Origin: Thermophilibacter immobilis
GTDB lineage: Bacteria > Actinomycetota > Coriobacteriia > Coriobacteriales > Atopobiaceae
DNA: 64,000 bases
NCBI RefSeq assembly: GCF_015277515.1
Contig: NZ_CP063767.1
Location: forward strand, 1,736,001 to 1,800,000
Direction: 5' to 3'
The notes under the pieces were generated by a model that was not told where the DNA came from, did no database searches, and was given only the letters and a program-made list of their open reading frames with translations. Shown here in pieces: positions 53,272 to 62,739 of the stretch (position 1 is its first letter; the number at the start of each line of letters is the position of its first letter). The translations under genes were made by a program, and so were the position numbers.

Positions 53272-54492
53272 TTAATCTCTTTTATTTTTCTCTGCACATT
53301 CCATACTTATTTTTCTAAAAAACGCTGAGCACTCTTGCCAAACCCAGAATAGAAACGTGCTGTAAAGAAGATTGAGGAGTTGAGGGTCAAAAGCAGAATG
53401 AGCTGCAATTACAAACAGAATGAGGCACATCAGTAAGTCATCTTTTGATGCAGCCTCTCTCGACGCGACCGAAAATGCTACAAGAACAGCCAGAAATGGC
53501 ACAAGACCTCTGAGGACTAATGTATTCAGATATGAACTCTCAATATAATTCTTATCTGCCTCAGGAAAGGATTCCTTTCTTGAAACAAGTGAGCCTCCCG
53601 TAACCAAGCTGTTGCCCGCAAATTCAATCTCCTGCCCGAATGGCTTGATGCCATACTTATTTAGTGAGGCATGATCTTGAGCAAGCCTATTGCTGCTGAG
53701 GCTGTTTAGTGCCTTCCATGCTGGAGTTGAGGAATCATATACAAGCGCCATAACGAGACCAATGACAGAAAATGCAACAAAAGAATACTTGGCGAGAGAT
53801 CTTAAACAACTACCTAACCATGGCCTTTGTCTAAAGATGCTAAGGCAGAGAGTTCCTATCATCAAGAGAAGGACTAGTGCGAATGAATTACGTGAATCCG
53901 TAAATATAAATATTAATATATTAATTATAATAATTCCGATGTACTGCCAGGCTGGCAGCTTACCATCTCTCACATAGAGATGCAGCATTACGAGATTAAG
54001 ATATATATGGCTTAGATAGGTGCAGTATCGAAAGCCTAATCCGTGCCGCACCGCCTCAGAACCTCGCTTAAAAAGATAGTCCGGGATTACTCCAAATTGC
54101 GAAAGAACAACAATGACAACGCTACCTGCGCCAATGAGATATAGGGTAAACCAAGCTATCTTCTTAAATTCAACTTTTCTGCCAGCGTAAAGTATGAGAG
54201 CCGTGTCTAGCAGAAGGACATCACCGGCTGCGATTTTTACTGCTATCCCAATACCTGCCGTAATTACAAATAAAATAAGTGAGACATCCATTGAGATGCT
54301 CATAAGGATCGATATTAAGATTAGCCCATACACGAGCGCATGAGTCATCGTATTAAATACAGACCCCTCGGCAACTGAAAGCATAGAGATGCTCACGAGC
54401 TTCCAAATAAGCCACAATCCATAGCCAGAAAAAAAGGATGCACAAGCCAGACGTGTCCTAAGTTTTGAAGGTTCCATATGCCCCACAACCAT
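53272..54492 (-). CDS. Polysaccharide polymerase/O-antigen ligase-like membrane protein (Wzy-like)
   Basis: A 406-residue hydrophobic protein with about ten membrane helices and a large extracytoplasmic loop (SSTPAWKALNSLSSNRLAQD, YGIKPFGQEIEFAG). This, with the NSFALVLLLMIGTLCLSI and LLYSTFLFWVWQE segments, matches the Wzy/O-antigen ligase style. It sits next to a flippase in an operon of glycosyltransferases, so it probably polymerises the repeat units. Sequence identity in this class is low, so the assignment rests largely on topology and context. The start may be 54492 or the ATG at 54475-54477. Confidence 0.75.
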   Translation of the reverse strand: MVVGHMEPSKLRTRLACASFFSGYGLWLIWKLVSISMLSVAEGSVFNTMTHALVYGLILISILMSISMDVSLILFVITAGIGIAVKIAAGDVLLLDTALILYAGRKVEFKKIAWFTLYLIGAGSVVIVVLSQFGVIPDYLFKRGSEAVRHGLGFRYCTYLSHIYLNLVMLHLYVRDGKLPAWQYIGIIIINILIFIFTDSRNSFALVLLLMIGTLCLSIFRQRPWLGSCLRSLAKYSFVAFSVIGLVMALVYDSSTPAWKALNSLSSNRLAQDHASLNKYGIKPFGQEIEFAGNSLVTGGSLVSRKESFPEADKNYIESSYLNTLVLRGLVPFLAVLVAFSVASREAASKDDLLMCLILFVIAAHSAFDPQLLNLLYSTFLFWVWQECSAFFRKISMECAEKNKRD

Positions 54493-54550
54493 CTAGATAT
54501 CCTTTTCTAAATAGATCTTCATGAATGCATCCTGCTCGATTATATGAAAA

Positions 54551-56017
54551 TTAACTCCGGGTCTTTCTTGGAAGGTATTTCCCAAAGAGCCGTCGAAACT
54601 GAACATCTTTTGTCGCCAAACACCATACGATTGAAATACCAAGATAGACGATAGCTCCTACAACTACCTCCGCCAAGAGAGTCAATAGAGAGATTCCCCT
54701 CGCACGGAGCATTCGCGGGGCAAATACCCGAATTGCTGCCGACATAATTATTCCAATACACAAAAACGGGATTGCGCCCTTAAAATAAGAGAGAAGGGGA
54801 AGCTCTTCGCGCACCATTATTGACTGAGTCACAAGAATAGATAGCTCTGCTAGCACGGTGCCAATGGCGGCCCCCATGGCCCCCAACAAGGGGATAGTGA
54901 TGAGATTGAAGACAACGTTGACAATTGCCCCAATAACCAAAGATAGCGTGTACTCCCCGTCACGGGATGAGGGAAGAAGGTATTGCTTTCCAATCACATT
55001 TGTCATCGAAATCACAGGAATGATTACCACGAGAACGCGCATAAGGCCAATGCAAGCCTCGTATCCTTTGCCAAAGAACACGGGAACAAATACGGGCGCA
55101 ACCGCAGCGATGCCCGCAGCAAGGGCAATTGCGGTAGCAAGCATAATCCAGACGGCTGTCTTAAGAAGCGAAAGGCCTTCTTTCCGATCACCGTATTGCA
55201 GCGTCTGAGACATTCGGGGCAACATAACCGTGCCGAGGGCGGTTACCACATTTAAAGGCAATCGTGAGATTTTCTCCGAGTAGTCAAAAAAAGCAACCTG
55301 ATCACTTGAAGATAAAGAGCCCAGCATGATCTTATCTAACGTGGTATAAATCGAGACTGCAATGACAGGCACAAAAAGACGTGCGCTTGCCTTTAAATGC
55401 TTCCAAACTTCACTTGGCTTAGGCTTGGCAAAATCAATATAGTTCTTCATGAATGGCCAGAGTGAAGCTGCATTTAAAAAGTAGCTTCCCGAGACAGCCA
55501 TCACATAAACCCATAGGTCGTTTTCGTCATGCACAAAAAAGAATACCGTCACAATCATAATGATCTTGGTTGCGAAGCTCCTGATGGTAGGAATCTTGAA
55601 CTCTTCGCATCCAAATAGAAGCCATGAAACGTCTGTTGCCGCGTAGAGCACCCATAGCCCCCAGAGCGCTGCAATAACTGTCCCACCCTTGTGTATCGTC
55701 GCTGCATATAGGATATAGACCAGCATAACTACAAGGCCAACGCCAAGCTGAGAGGCATAAATTTCGCAAAAGGTCTGAGAGCGTTTTTTCCGGTCTTCTC
55801 CGCACAATGCAATGGTGCGCACCCCGTAGATTGACATTCCGAGTGTTGCAAATAGAACGAAGTAGTTGGTAATTGACTGTGTATATGAAAAAACTCCATT
55901 CTGATCTGGGCCAAGAACTCTTGCAAGATACGGTGTGGTAAGCAGGGGAGTCACTGCCTGGAGGATCTGGTATGCAGAGTTAAGAAGAAAGTTCTTCCTC
56001 AGGCTTCGCCCGCCCAT
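54551..56017 (-). CDS. Oligosaccharide flippase (Wzx/MATE-like)
   Basis: A 488-residue membrane protein with about 12-14 helices. It begins LRKNFLLNSAYQILQAVTPL, then LTTPYLARVLGPDQNGVFSY, the typical start of the polysaccharide biosynthesis (Wzx) family, and contains TDVSWLLFGCEEF and LPRMSQTL. It should flip lipid-linked repeat units across the membrane. The start codon overlaps the epimerase stop (TAATG), so the genes are coupled. Confidence 0.92.
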   Translation of the reverse strand: MGGRSLRKNFLLNSAYQILQAVTPLLTTPYLARVLGPDQNGVFSYTQSITNYFVLFATLGMSIYGVRTIALCGEDRKKRSQTFCEIYASQLGVGLVVMLVYILYAATIHKGGTVIAALWGLWVLYAATDVSWLLFGCEEFKIPTIRSFATKIIMIVTVFFFVHDENDLWVYVMAVSGSYFLNAASLWPFMKNYIDFAKPKPSEVWKHLKASARLFVPVIAVSIYTTLDKIMLGSLSSSDQVAFFDYSEKISRLPLNVVTALGTVMLPRMSQTLQYGDRKEGLSLLKTAVWIMLATAIALAAGIAAVAPVFVPVFFGKGYEACIGLMRVLVVIIPVISMTNVIGKQYLLPSSRDGEYTLSLVIGAIVNVVFNLITIPLLGAMGAAIGTVLAELSILVTQSIMVREELPLLSYFKGAIPFLCIGIIMSAAIRVFAPRMLRARGISLLTLLAEVVVGAIVYLGISIVWCLATKDVQFRRLFGKYLPRKTRS

Positions 56018-57069
56018 TAGTTCTTCTGCTCCCTAAGAAACTCTCCAAGACGCCGATAAGCTTCACGTAAGTCGGCCGTTGGCACCCAACCAAGATTGCG
56101 CAGTTTTTCGGAGCTCAGGAAGAGACGGACGTCAGGAGCATATCCAGATGCCCCCTCTTCATCAAGCTCAAGAACAATCTTAGATTTGCCCTGAGAGAGC
56201 GTCTGAGAGACAAGTTCCGCCATCCCTCGTATGGTCGTATGAGATGCTTCGTTGCAGACATTGTATACCTCACCGGCAATTCCTTTTGCAAGTAGAAGAA
56301 GTAGAGCGGCTACCGCATCTGCTGCATAGACATAGTTGCCCTCGGAGAGTCCCCTTGTCTTGAGAACTATGTTCTCCCCCGCCAGAGCGCTACGCGCAAA
56401 TTGGGCGAACACTCGATTTTCGGTGGGGAGAATACCCGCGCCAAAGGTCTGAGCAAGACGGGCAATAGCTACCCCGACACCATACTGCTCTGCGTATGAG
56501 GTGCAGAGGCACTCACACAGCCTCTTGCTTTCTGGATACCCAGACCGCACCGAGCGAATGTCAATGAAGCCCAGGTCAGACTCCGATGTCTTACCTCGCT
56601 TATCAATGTTGCCATACACCTCCATGGAGGAGAGGTAGACCATTCTGGCACCGGTCCTATGAGCAAGCTCAAGAAGAGCTCGTGTGCCCTCGAACGAGGT
56701 GACAATCGTATCGACCGGCTTCGTAACCATGATCTTTGAACTAGTAATGGCCGCCGTATGTACGATGTAGTCGCAAGAATCAATGCCCTCGGGAATCTGC
56801 CCACTCTGCAGGTCGCAGACAAGGCAGTGAACGTCGCCATTGGCGTCATATGCCTCTAAGAGATTACGAGCTTTATCTGCATCACGCACAAGCACACAAA
56901 TTGACACATTGAGATCGTATGCGGCATTAGCGAGTAAAAGATAACGCGCAACAAGCGAGCCAATCAACCCCGTCGCGCCAGTAATAACAATACTTGCCTC
57001 ACGAAAAGGCTCGAAAAGATCACGACCAAGAGAGACGAAGTCACGTTTGACCATCTTGCTGATTTTCAT
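56017..57069 (-). CDS. NAD-dependent epimerase/dehydratase (extended SDR)
   Basis: A 350-residue extended SDR. The Rossmann motif ASIVITGATGLIGSLVARYL is at the N-terminus, with DYIVHTAAITSSKIM, YLSSMEVYGNIDKRG, and the catalytic Tyr/Lys in SGYPESKRLCECLCTSYAEQYG. It presumably makes or modifies the nucleotide-linked polyol or sugar supplied by the TarI-like enzyme encoded 12 bases upstream. A decayed paralogue with the same partner lies at 50500-52150. The exact substrate cannot be read from sequence. Confidence 0.9.
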   Translation of the reverse strand: MKISKMVKRDFVSLGRDLFEPFREASIVITGATGLIGSLVARYLLLANAAYDLNVSICVLVRDADKARNLLEAYDANGDVHCLVCDLQSGQIPEGIDSCDYIVHTAAITSSKIMVTKPVDTIVTSFEGTRALLELAHRTGARMVYLSSMEVYGNIDKRGKTSESDLGFIDIRSVRSGYPESKRLCECLCTSYAEQYGVGVAIARLAQTFGAGILPTENRVFAQFARSALAGENIVLKTRGLSEGNYVYAADAVAALLLLLAKGIAGEVYNVCNEASHTTIRGMAELVSQTLSQGKSKIVLELDEEGASGYAPDVRLFLSSEKLRNLGWVPTADLREAYRRLGEFLREQKN

Positions 57070-57081
57070 ATTGGATCCCTA

Positions 57082-57801
57082 CTAAACGTAAATCTGCTCG
57101 TTCTCGCGAGCATCCAGGATGGCTCTCATAGAGAAGAAATCTCCTGGCGTCGTAATCTTGATATTCTCCACGGGCCCATCAATAAGATGCAGACCGTGTC
57201 CATACTCCATCATCATAGTGGCAGAATCCACGAAGTCCGATCTGCCCTCGGTGATGGCGCGCCTATGCGCAGCAAGAATTTCCTCAAGCCAGAAACTCTG
57301 TGGGGCACGTGCGAGGCGGATGTTCCTGCGTGGAGGAACTGAGGCTATACTGCCATCCTCCGTAACTTCAACCACCGTCTCAGATGCCTCTATCGTAGTT
57401 ATCGCAGAACCATAGGACCTCACTGACTCGAGATTGTCAGTTATGGTCTTGTGCGCTATGAGCGGCCTCACGCCATCATGAATAAGTACAATCGAACGCT
57501 CTCCGGCAGCGAGTTTTTCTGCAGCGCAAAGACCACTATAGATGGAGAGTTGACCTGTCTCACCGCCTGGAACAACAGCCTTCACTTTCGAAATCCCATA
57601 GTTCTCAAAGATGTCTTTGCAATGGGAAATCCAGTCTGGGTGACAGGAAACAACGATGCTATCAATATCTGGATGCTCTTCAAATAGTGCTGCCGTATGA
57701 ACGATGATTGGCTTACCGTGAATCTCAAGAAATTGCTTTGGTAATTCTCTCGAATGCATCCTTTTGCCAACGCCACCAGCAAACAGCACGGCCACATTCA
57801 T
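57082..57801 (-). CDS. IspD/TarI-family cytidylyltransferase
   Basis: A 239-residue enzyme with MNVAVLFAGGVGKRMHSREL as the CTP-binding N-terminus, EIHGKPIIVHTAALFEEHP, SIVLIHDGVRPLI and KITTPGDFFSMRAIL at the end. The KITTPxDF form and the polysaccharide context point to ribitol-5-phosphate cytidylyltransferase (TarI) rather than isoprenoid IspD. It would supply CDP-ribitol or a similar CDP-polyol to the transferase gene that overlaps its start by four bases. Confidence 0.87.
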   Translation of the reverse strand: MNVAVLFAGGVGKRMHSRELPKQFLEIHGKPIIVHTAALFEEHPDIDSIVVSCHPDWISHCKDIFENYGISKVKAVVPGGETGQLSIYSGLCAAEKLAAGERSIVLIHDGVRPLIAHKTITDNLESVRSYGSAITTIEASETVVEVTEDGSIASVPPRRNIRLARAPQSFWLEEILAAHRRAITEGRSDFVDSATMMMEYGHGLHLIDGPVENIKITTPGDFFSMRAILDARENEQIYV

Positions 57802-59006
57802 TGTTTTTCCCCTTGTTCAAGAGTGCGGACGTGCTCCTCGATTACCTTTGCGACGGCCTCACATGCATGGCCAGTTTCAAAAGAACCTAGGTCATTATGA
57901 TGCTTTTCCATTCGCACCCTATACGATATGGCATCAAATGAGCGAATCGCCTCCGCAAGCTCCTCATTCGACTCACAAACTGGAAAGCCCCATTCGTGGA
58001 TGTCAACGTCAAAACCACGGTCGCGCTCATACTGAGCTAAATCAGGAGTAAAAAGAAAACAAGGCCTATAGGTGAACGAGAAGTCCCAGATAACAGACGA
58101 ATAGTCTGAGATAATGGCATCACAAGCAAGAAGTAGACCCTGCATATCGCGATAGTCAGAGAGATCGCGGTCAAAACCCTTGCCAGAAAACTCTGAAAAA
58201 TAATGTCCCCGTTGACCAAAAATAATATTTTTATCCGATATAACTTCGAATGCATCGTGGACGATGCTAATATCAACCTGGGGAATATCGTCAGAGAAAT
58301 CACGCCATGTAGGAACAAAAAGAACAAGGTAATCCATCTCGTCTAATCCAAGGCTCTTGCGAATTCTCAGTCTCTCTGAAGAACTGTTAGTCACCAATCT
58401 GTCATTACGAGGCATGCCCCTCTCAATAACTTCACCCGAATACGCATATTGTTTACGAATTACTTCATCTGTAAAAAACTTGCTACTTGAAACAAAATAG
58501 TTATAATGAGAGAATTGATTTCTTGTCATAAACCGAGAGAATGGCAGGCCAGCATTAGTTGCAATGCCAACTTTTTTATAACATCCGCCCCCATGCCATG
58601 TTTGAATCTGAAGTTGCTCTTTGCGAGCAGGAAGATCATTAGAACGAGGGCTATTGGTTATAAGGACCGACGCGAGGCAGGCCATTCTTCGATGCTCTTG
58701 AGAGCGATACCGAATGACTCTCGTATTGGGCCGAGAAGCCAAATCGGCCCACTTATCTGGATCCTGTGCAGCCCATATATACGAAAACCGGTTCGGATAA
58801 TGCTCACATAGATACTCATAAATTGCGCGAGGATTACATTCCAAGCGAGTCCCTAGAAAACTTTCCAGCAGAATAAGTTTCTTTTCTGTTGGGCGGCTCA
58901 AGAGCTGTGCTTTAGTCGCAAGGGCAAAAATCTTTGCACCAACAAATTTAACTGCTCTTGCTATTTCATCTCGTGCTTCTATCTTACGGTTAAGCTTCAT
59001 GTTCAT
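57798..59006 (-). CDS. CDP-glycerol/CDP-ribitol poly(polyol phosphate) transferase (TagB/TagF/TarL-like)
   Basis: A 402-residue glycerophosphotransferase of the teichoic-acid family. An N-terminal segment (KKLILLESFLGTRLECNPRA) precedes QIQTWHGGGCYKKVG (family motif TWHG), VIERGMPRNDRL, LVLFVPTWRD, and the acidic C-terminal ACDAIISDYSSVIWDFSF with YRPCFLFTPDLAQYERDRGF. It transfers polyol-phosphate units to a membrane-linked glycan. Coupled to the TarI-like gene (ATGA-type overlap), it suggests a teichoic-acid-like or polyol-phosphate-decorated polymer. Confidence 0.92.
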   Translation of the reverse strand: MNMKLNRKIEARDEIARAVKFVGAKIFALATKAQLLSRPTEKKLILLESFLGTRLECNPRAIYEYLCEHYPNRFSYIWAAQDPDKWADLASRPNTRVIRYRSQEHRRMACLASVLITNSPRSNDLPARKEQLQIQTWHGGGCYKKVGIATNAGLPFSRFMTRNQFSHYNYFVSSSKFFTDEVIRKQYAYSGEVIERGMPRNDRLVTNSSSERLRIRKSLGLDEMDYLVLFVPTWRDFSDDIPQVDISIVHDAFEVISDKNIIFGQRGHYFSEFSGKGFDRDLSDYRDMQGLLLACDAIISDYSSVIWDFSFTYRPCFLFTPDLAQYERDRGFDVDIHEWGFPVCESNEELAEAIRSFDAISYRVRMEKHHNDLGSFETGHACEAVAKVIEEHVRTLEQGEKQ

Positions 59007-59020
59007 AGTTAAATAATCAT

Positions 59021-59962
59021 CTATTCAGTTATTCCGGTTACAGATCTTTTATTTCCGTACTTTCCCAAATCAAATTCAAATACGAAGTGGCTCTCACGGT
59101 CTAATTCAGAGGGTGGTGTCATATAGTCCGGACCATACAGTCCAGAGAGATATACCTCGTAGTGGACAGGAATAGGTACTTCGTATCCGTCGAAGTCCAC
59201 GTTTTTAACCGGAAAAAAATCACTACGTCGATAGAGTTCTCCAAAATAGTGCTTTCGGCCAACAGGAACTGAAATATATTTCGATCTTTCCTTGCCAAAC
59301 CGGGCATTCCAGCGATCCCATGTGATAGTCCATGCTACGGGTGAACGAAAAGAAAGTAGCTTGCCGAACATAATTTTTATTTTAAATATTCTCATATTCT
59401 TGGGAGATCCAGATACGAGGGACAGATACTCCTCCCCTCTTGATGCAAATCTACGACACGAATAGGCAAGTCCGAGCAGAAGCGAAACAGTCCCATGGAT
59501 ATACCTAAAAGGAGCGGAGTCTGGAACATTATCAATATAAAATATATCGATATAAGCCCCACATTGACCAGACTCATAGTCATCCCTACACTTCACAACC
59601 GTTCCCTTGAGCCTGACTCTCGGAAATGCAAGGTCGTAGCCTGGAGTCACACCGGGTTGCTGAACCCAATACTTATCGCCAAAACGAGCTGAGAAAGCCT
59701 CTGAAAAGCGGGCGAAGTCCTTCCGTGTCATGTTGATATCGAGATCATCGTCCCAGGGGATAAAGCCCCTGTGCCGCACTGCGCCCAAACAACTTCCACC
59801 GCCCAAAACGTACGTAATTTTATTGGCTAGGCACACCTCATTTATATCCCCCAGCATCATGCGAAGCACGTTTTGGAGCTGCTCTAGCATATCAGGTGAT
59901 ATTTCAACTGAATCATCAGTATTTAAAATATGTTTAAATACATCAAAAGTAGATAGTCCCAT
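59021..59962 (-). CDS. LicD-family phosphotransferase
   Basis: A 313-residue nucleotidyltransferase-fold protein. ITYVLGGGSCLGAVRHRGFI and PWDDDLDINMTRKDFARF form the classic LicD active-site region with the DDDxD metal motif, and the C-terminal part (KYISVPVGRKHYF, VPIPVHYEVYLSGLYGPDYM) is also typical. LicD proteins attach phosphocholine or other phospho-substituents to surface glycans. No licA/licC choline genes are in the window, so the transferred group is open. Located between GT2 and the teichoic-type transferase in the same operon. Confidence 0.92.
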   Translation of the reverse strand: MGLSTFDVFKHILNTDDSVEISPDMLEQLQNVLRMMLGDINEVCLANKITYVLGGGSCLGAVRHRGFIPWDDDLDINMTRKDFARFSEAFSARFGDKYWVQQPGVTPGYDLAFPRVRLKGTVVKCRDDYESGQCGAYIDIFYIDNVPDSAPFRYIHGTVSLLLGLAYSCRRFASRGEEYLSLVSGSPKNMRIFKIKIMFGKLLSFRSPVAWTITWDRWNARFGKERSKYISVPVGRKHYFGELYRRSDFFPVKNVDFDGYEVPIPVHYEVYLSGLYGPDYMTPPSELDRESHFVFEFDLGKYGNKRSVTGITE

Positions 59963-59979
59963 TATACTCTCTTTTATAA

Positions 59980-60804
59980 TTAGCGTATTTGCTCAGGAGC
60001 CATGGAGAAATACCTGTTCTTCCAGAAGTAATACACGAGTCCCTTTATATGCTCAAGGTTCATCTTGCTCATAATCTTCTTATGCGATAAACGCTGATAC
60101 TCATGCACTATATGTGCTTCGTAGCAACGAACGACACGCAGCCCAGCCGCATGACATCTCACACACCAGTCCACATCTTCGGGAGCGTAGAAAATCTTCT
60201 CGTCAAAAAGACCAACAAGGTCAAGGACCTGCTTAGGAAGCACCCAACAAGCCGAAAGCAGATACCCCACATCTTGAATCCCATTAACGATAGGCGTCTT
60301 AGGCTCCTCCGCTTTTGCTGCTTTTTTTGAGACACTACCAAATGGCCATGCCTTACCAAGCTTAATACTAGGCGTAGGAAGATTCCTGCCAGATAGCTGG
60401 ACAGACCCGTCTGAGCTTGACATTGTCGGTCCAACTACACCTATCTTCTGATTCGAAACCAACACAGCTACCATCTGATCGAATGCAGCTTGGTTCACAA
60501 CTGTGCCTGAGTCGAGTATGCAGATATAGTCTGTAGCCGATTCAATTTCTTTAAGAGCTTCATTACGGGAAATAGTAGTACCCAAATTTTTATCGCTGGT
60601 AACGACGTGCAGATTCGAATGGGCTGATGAGAGTTCGGCCAGAATGCAAGGCGTAGAATCCGTAGAGCCGTTATCCACAACCCACACATCAAGATCTGTG
60701 CAGTCCAGAGCCAAAACTGATTCCAGGCAGGGCCTTACCACGGCTTCGGAGTTCCACGCCAAGATAACGAAGCCCACCCTTGCCTTGCAAAAGTCAGGTC
60801 TCAA
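59980..60804 (-). CDS. Family 2 glycosyltransferase (rhamnosyltransferase-like)
   Basis: A 274-residue GT-A enzyme: VGFVILAWNSEAVVRPCLESVL, WVVDNGSTDSTPCILAEL, the DxD-like ICILDSG, and the acceptor region FDEKIFYAPEDVDWCVRCHAAG that marks rhamnosyltransferase-type GT2 proteins. It would add the second or later sugar of the repeat unit at the membrane's inner face. The start is a TTG at 60802-60804, one base past the stop codon of the initiating transferase. Confidence 0.9.
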   Translation of the reverse strand: MRPDFCKARVGFVILAWNSEAVVRPCLESVLALDCTDLDVWVVDNGSTDSTPCILAELSSAHSNLHVVTSDKNLGTTISRNEALKEIESATDYICILDSGTVVNQAAFDQMVAVLVSNQKIGVVGPTMSSSDGSVQLSGRNLPTPSIKLGKAWPFGSVSKKAAKAEEPKTPIVNGIQDVGYLLSACWVLPKQVLDLVGLFDEKIFYAPEDVDWCVRCHAAGLRVVRCYEAHIVHEYQRLSHKKIMSKMNLEHIKGLVYYFWKNRYFSMAPEQIR

Positions 60805-60805
60805 G

Positions 60806-61615
60806 CTATTGCCCCGTCTTTCTCGCCATGGCCCTGAAGGTGCGGACGAAGATCCTTAGGTCCAGGCTCAGGCTCGCATGGCGCACGTAGAAGAGCTCAA
60901 GCCCCTGACGCTCGCCGTCGGCCCACGTGGCATCGTTTCTGGAAGTGACCTGCCACCAGCCAGTGATGCCAGGCTTGCGGGAGAGGAACTCATCGCGGGC
61001 GTTTGCCAGCTGCCAGGTCTCGGCCTCGGTCACGGGGCGCGGCCCTATAACGGAGAGGTCACCCTTGAGGACGTTGAGGAACTGCGGGAGCTCGTCCAGG
61101 GAGGCCTTACGCAAAATGCGGCCCACGTGCGTGACCCGCGGGTCGTGGTCTACCTTCTGCTCGCGACGCCACTCCTCGAGCTGCGTTTCGTTGAGGTAGC
61201 GCTCCGGATGATCGTGAGCGTCGACGTACATGGTGCGGATCTTGTATATGCGAAAAGGCCTCCCGTCCTTTCCGATGCGCTCTTGGGTGAACATGGCCGG
61301 TCCAGCCGACTCCAGACGGATGGCCAGGCACGCGATCGCAACCGGGATGGCCAGCACCACCGTCACGCAGGCGGAGAACACAAAGTCGAAGACGCGCTTG
61401 ACAGCCCGGTACGCGACTCCTCCCGGGAGCGGCAGCGCGCCCGCCACGGGAGCCGGAGCGCGATAGGTCACCTCGGGGTGGGCGACCGCAAAGGCCTTCT
61501 CGTCAAAGTCGGGAGGATAGGCGGCTGCCTCCGCTTCGAGGGGGCTGACCACCGTAACCTCTTCCTCAAGGGGGCTAGCCACGGCTGCCCCCGCCACGTC
61601 CACGTCCGACGTCAT
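60806..61615 (-). CDS. Initiating sugar-phosphate transferase (WbaP/EpsL-like)
   Basis: A 269-residue polyprenyl-phosphate sugar-1-phosphate transferase. An acidic, Ala/Pro-rich N-terminal tail of about 65 residues precedes one hydrophobic hairpin (VFDFVFSACVTVVLAIPVAI). The catalytic domain follows: FTQERIGKDGRPFRIYKIRTM, KASLDELPQFLNVLKGDLSVIGPRP, GITGWWQVTSRND. It loads the first sugar phosphate onto undecaprenyl phosphate. The ATG at 61613-61615 overlaps the loaP stop (ATGA). GC content is like the core genome, unlike the AT-rich genes that follow it. Confidence 0.93.
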   Translation of the reverse strand: MTSDVDVAGAAVASPLEEEVTVVSPLEAEAAAYPPDFDEKAFAVAHPEVTYRAPAPVAGALPLPGGVAYRAVKRVFDFVFSACVTVVLAIPVAIACLAIRLESAGPAMFTQERIGKDGRPFRIYKIRTMYVDAHDHPERYLNETQLEEWRREQKVDHDPRVTHVGRILRKASLDELPQFLNVLKGDLSVIGPRPVTEAETWQLANARDEFLSRKPGITGWWQVTSRNDATWADGERQGLELFYVRHASLSLDLRIFVRTFRAMARKTGQ

Positions 61616-62190
61616 CTCTTCGTACACGAGCAGGCGGCCCTCGCTCTCGTTCGTGCGGTTACGGCTGCGTCCTCGTCCGACGCGGCCAGGACGGCCAGCC
61701 CCACGCGCGTGGAGACCGTGCGCCCGCACAGGTTGACTTCCAGATATGCCGTGGACTTGCGGCGGTTCACGTCGCGGATGAGGCCCTCGTGGCCCACCAG
61801 CGGGCCGTCCACGACCGTCACCCGCTCGCCCTCCTTGACCGCGCGGCTCATGGGGACCACGCGCTCGCCGGGGCGGGTGAGCGCGCCGATGAGGGCGACC
61901 TCCTCGTCTGCCAGGGGGACGGGCCTCTCGCCCATGGTGAGCAGGCGGGCGAACTCGGGAAGGCGCGCGAGCTCTGACTCGAGCGCCACCGGATCGTCCG
62001 AGATGGCAATGAGGTAGCCGGGGAACAGTGGCTTGGCGCAGGGGACCCAGAGGCCGTGAAGCTTGATCTCGGCCTCGTACTGGGGGTAGAAGCACTCCTC
62101 GAGGACTTCCGCAGAGGCCACTCGAGCTATGAGCTCGACCATGGCCTCCTCGCGACCCCTTGCGACCTGAATCACGTACCACATGCGCAT
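61612..62190 (-). CDS. loaP: LoaP-type NusG paralogue (transcription antiterminator)
   Basis: A 192-residue NusG-like regulator. The NGN domain begins MRMWYVIQVARGREEAMVEL and has LFPGYLIAISDD; a C-terminal KOW-like domain follows (EGERVTVVDGPLVGHEGLIR, then DVNRRKS). LoaP proteins bind RNA polymerase and a leader RNA hairpin to let transcription pass terminators in long polysaccharide or antibiotic operons. As the first gene of an 11-kb locus it probably plays that role here. The ATG at 62188-62190 follows GAGG at a spacing of five. Confidence 0.88.
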   Translation of the reverse strand: MRMWYVIQVARGREEAMVELIARVASAEVLEECFYPQYEAEIKLHGLWVPCAKPLFPGYLIAISDDPVALESELARLPEFARLLTMGERPVPLADEEVALIGALTRPGERVVPMSRAVKEGERVTVVDGPLVGHEGLIRDVNRRKSTAYLEVNLCGRTVSTRVGLAVLAASDEDAAVTARTRARAACSCTKR

Positions 62191-62243
62191 CACCACCTCA
62201 GCTGTCCGCCGTCCGACAAAACAGGGAGAATGCCCACTACTAG

Positions 62244-62289
62244 GGAAGACTTTTAGGGCTACGCCCTTCCGGCAAAAAACCGGTCTTCC
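62244..62289 (-). ncRNA. Branched leader RNA element upstream of loaP (candidate LoaP target)
   Basis: GGAAGAC (62244-62250) pairs with GTCTTCC (62283-62289), and inside it GGGC/GCCC (62256-62266) and CCGG/CCGG (62269-62283 region, loop with six A or T) form two smaller hairpins, giving a three-way junction. It lies 54 bases before the loaP start in its 5' leader. Whether it is the LoaP-binding element or a terminator is not decided. Confidence 0.5.
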
Positions 62290-62716
62290 AGAGTCTCTGC
62301 ATTCCCTGAACTCGTCGAAGCACGCACGTGGCGCTGCCCCAAAGAGAAAGGTATGTCTCGCAGTTTCCTGCGCGGGAACCGCTGGTTTGCAGCGAGCCCC
62401 GCGCAAAAGGCTGCCTGGCGCCCTAGTTCCCCGGCGTCGCCCCCTGCCCCCGGACGGCCGGCACGGCCGAGGCGCACGGGCCCCCTTTGGTTAACGGATG
62501 AATGTGGCCCAGAGCAGCGGGACAACCAGACGGCCAGAGCCCCCAGCTCACTTTTCCACCCAGGGGGACCGCGGGGCGCAGGGGACGTACCGGTGCGCTC
62601 TCTGTGCCCATCACCTGCGCCGCCTTCCTTCAATTGACTTTAAGCTGTTTTGCTATAGTAGACCAAATCGTGAGGTAGGGTCCTCGGCGCGGTTCACAAC
62701 ATATGAATCCCATGCT

Positions 62717-62739
62717 GCGGCCCCGTCGAGCGGGGCCGC
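62717..62739 (-). terminator. Hairpin downstream of the hydrogenase gene
   Basis: Perfect nine-bp stem GCGGCCCCG (62717-62725) and CGGGGCCGC (62731-62739), loop TCGAG, about 35 bases past the hydrogenase stop. No T tract follows, so termination is presumed rather than shown. Confidence 0.55.
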
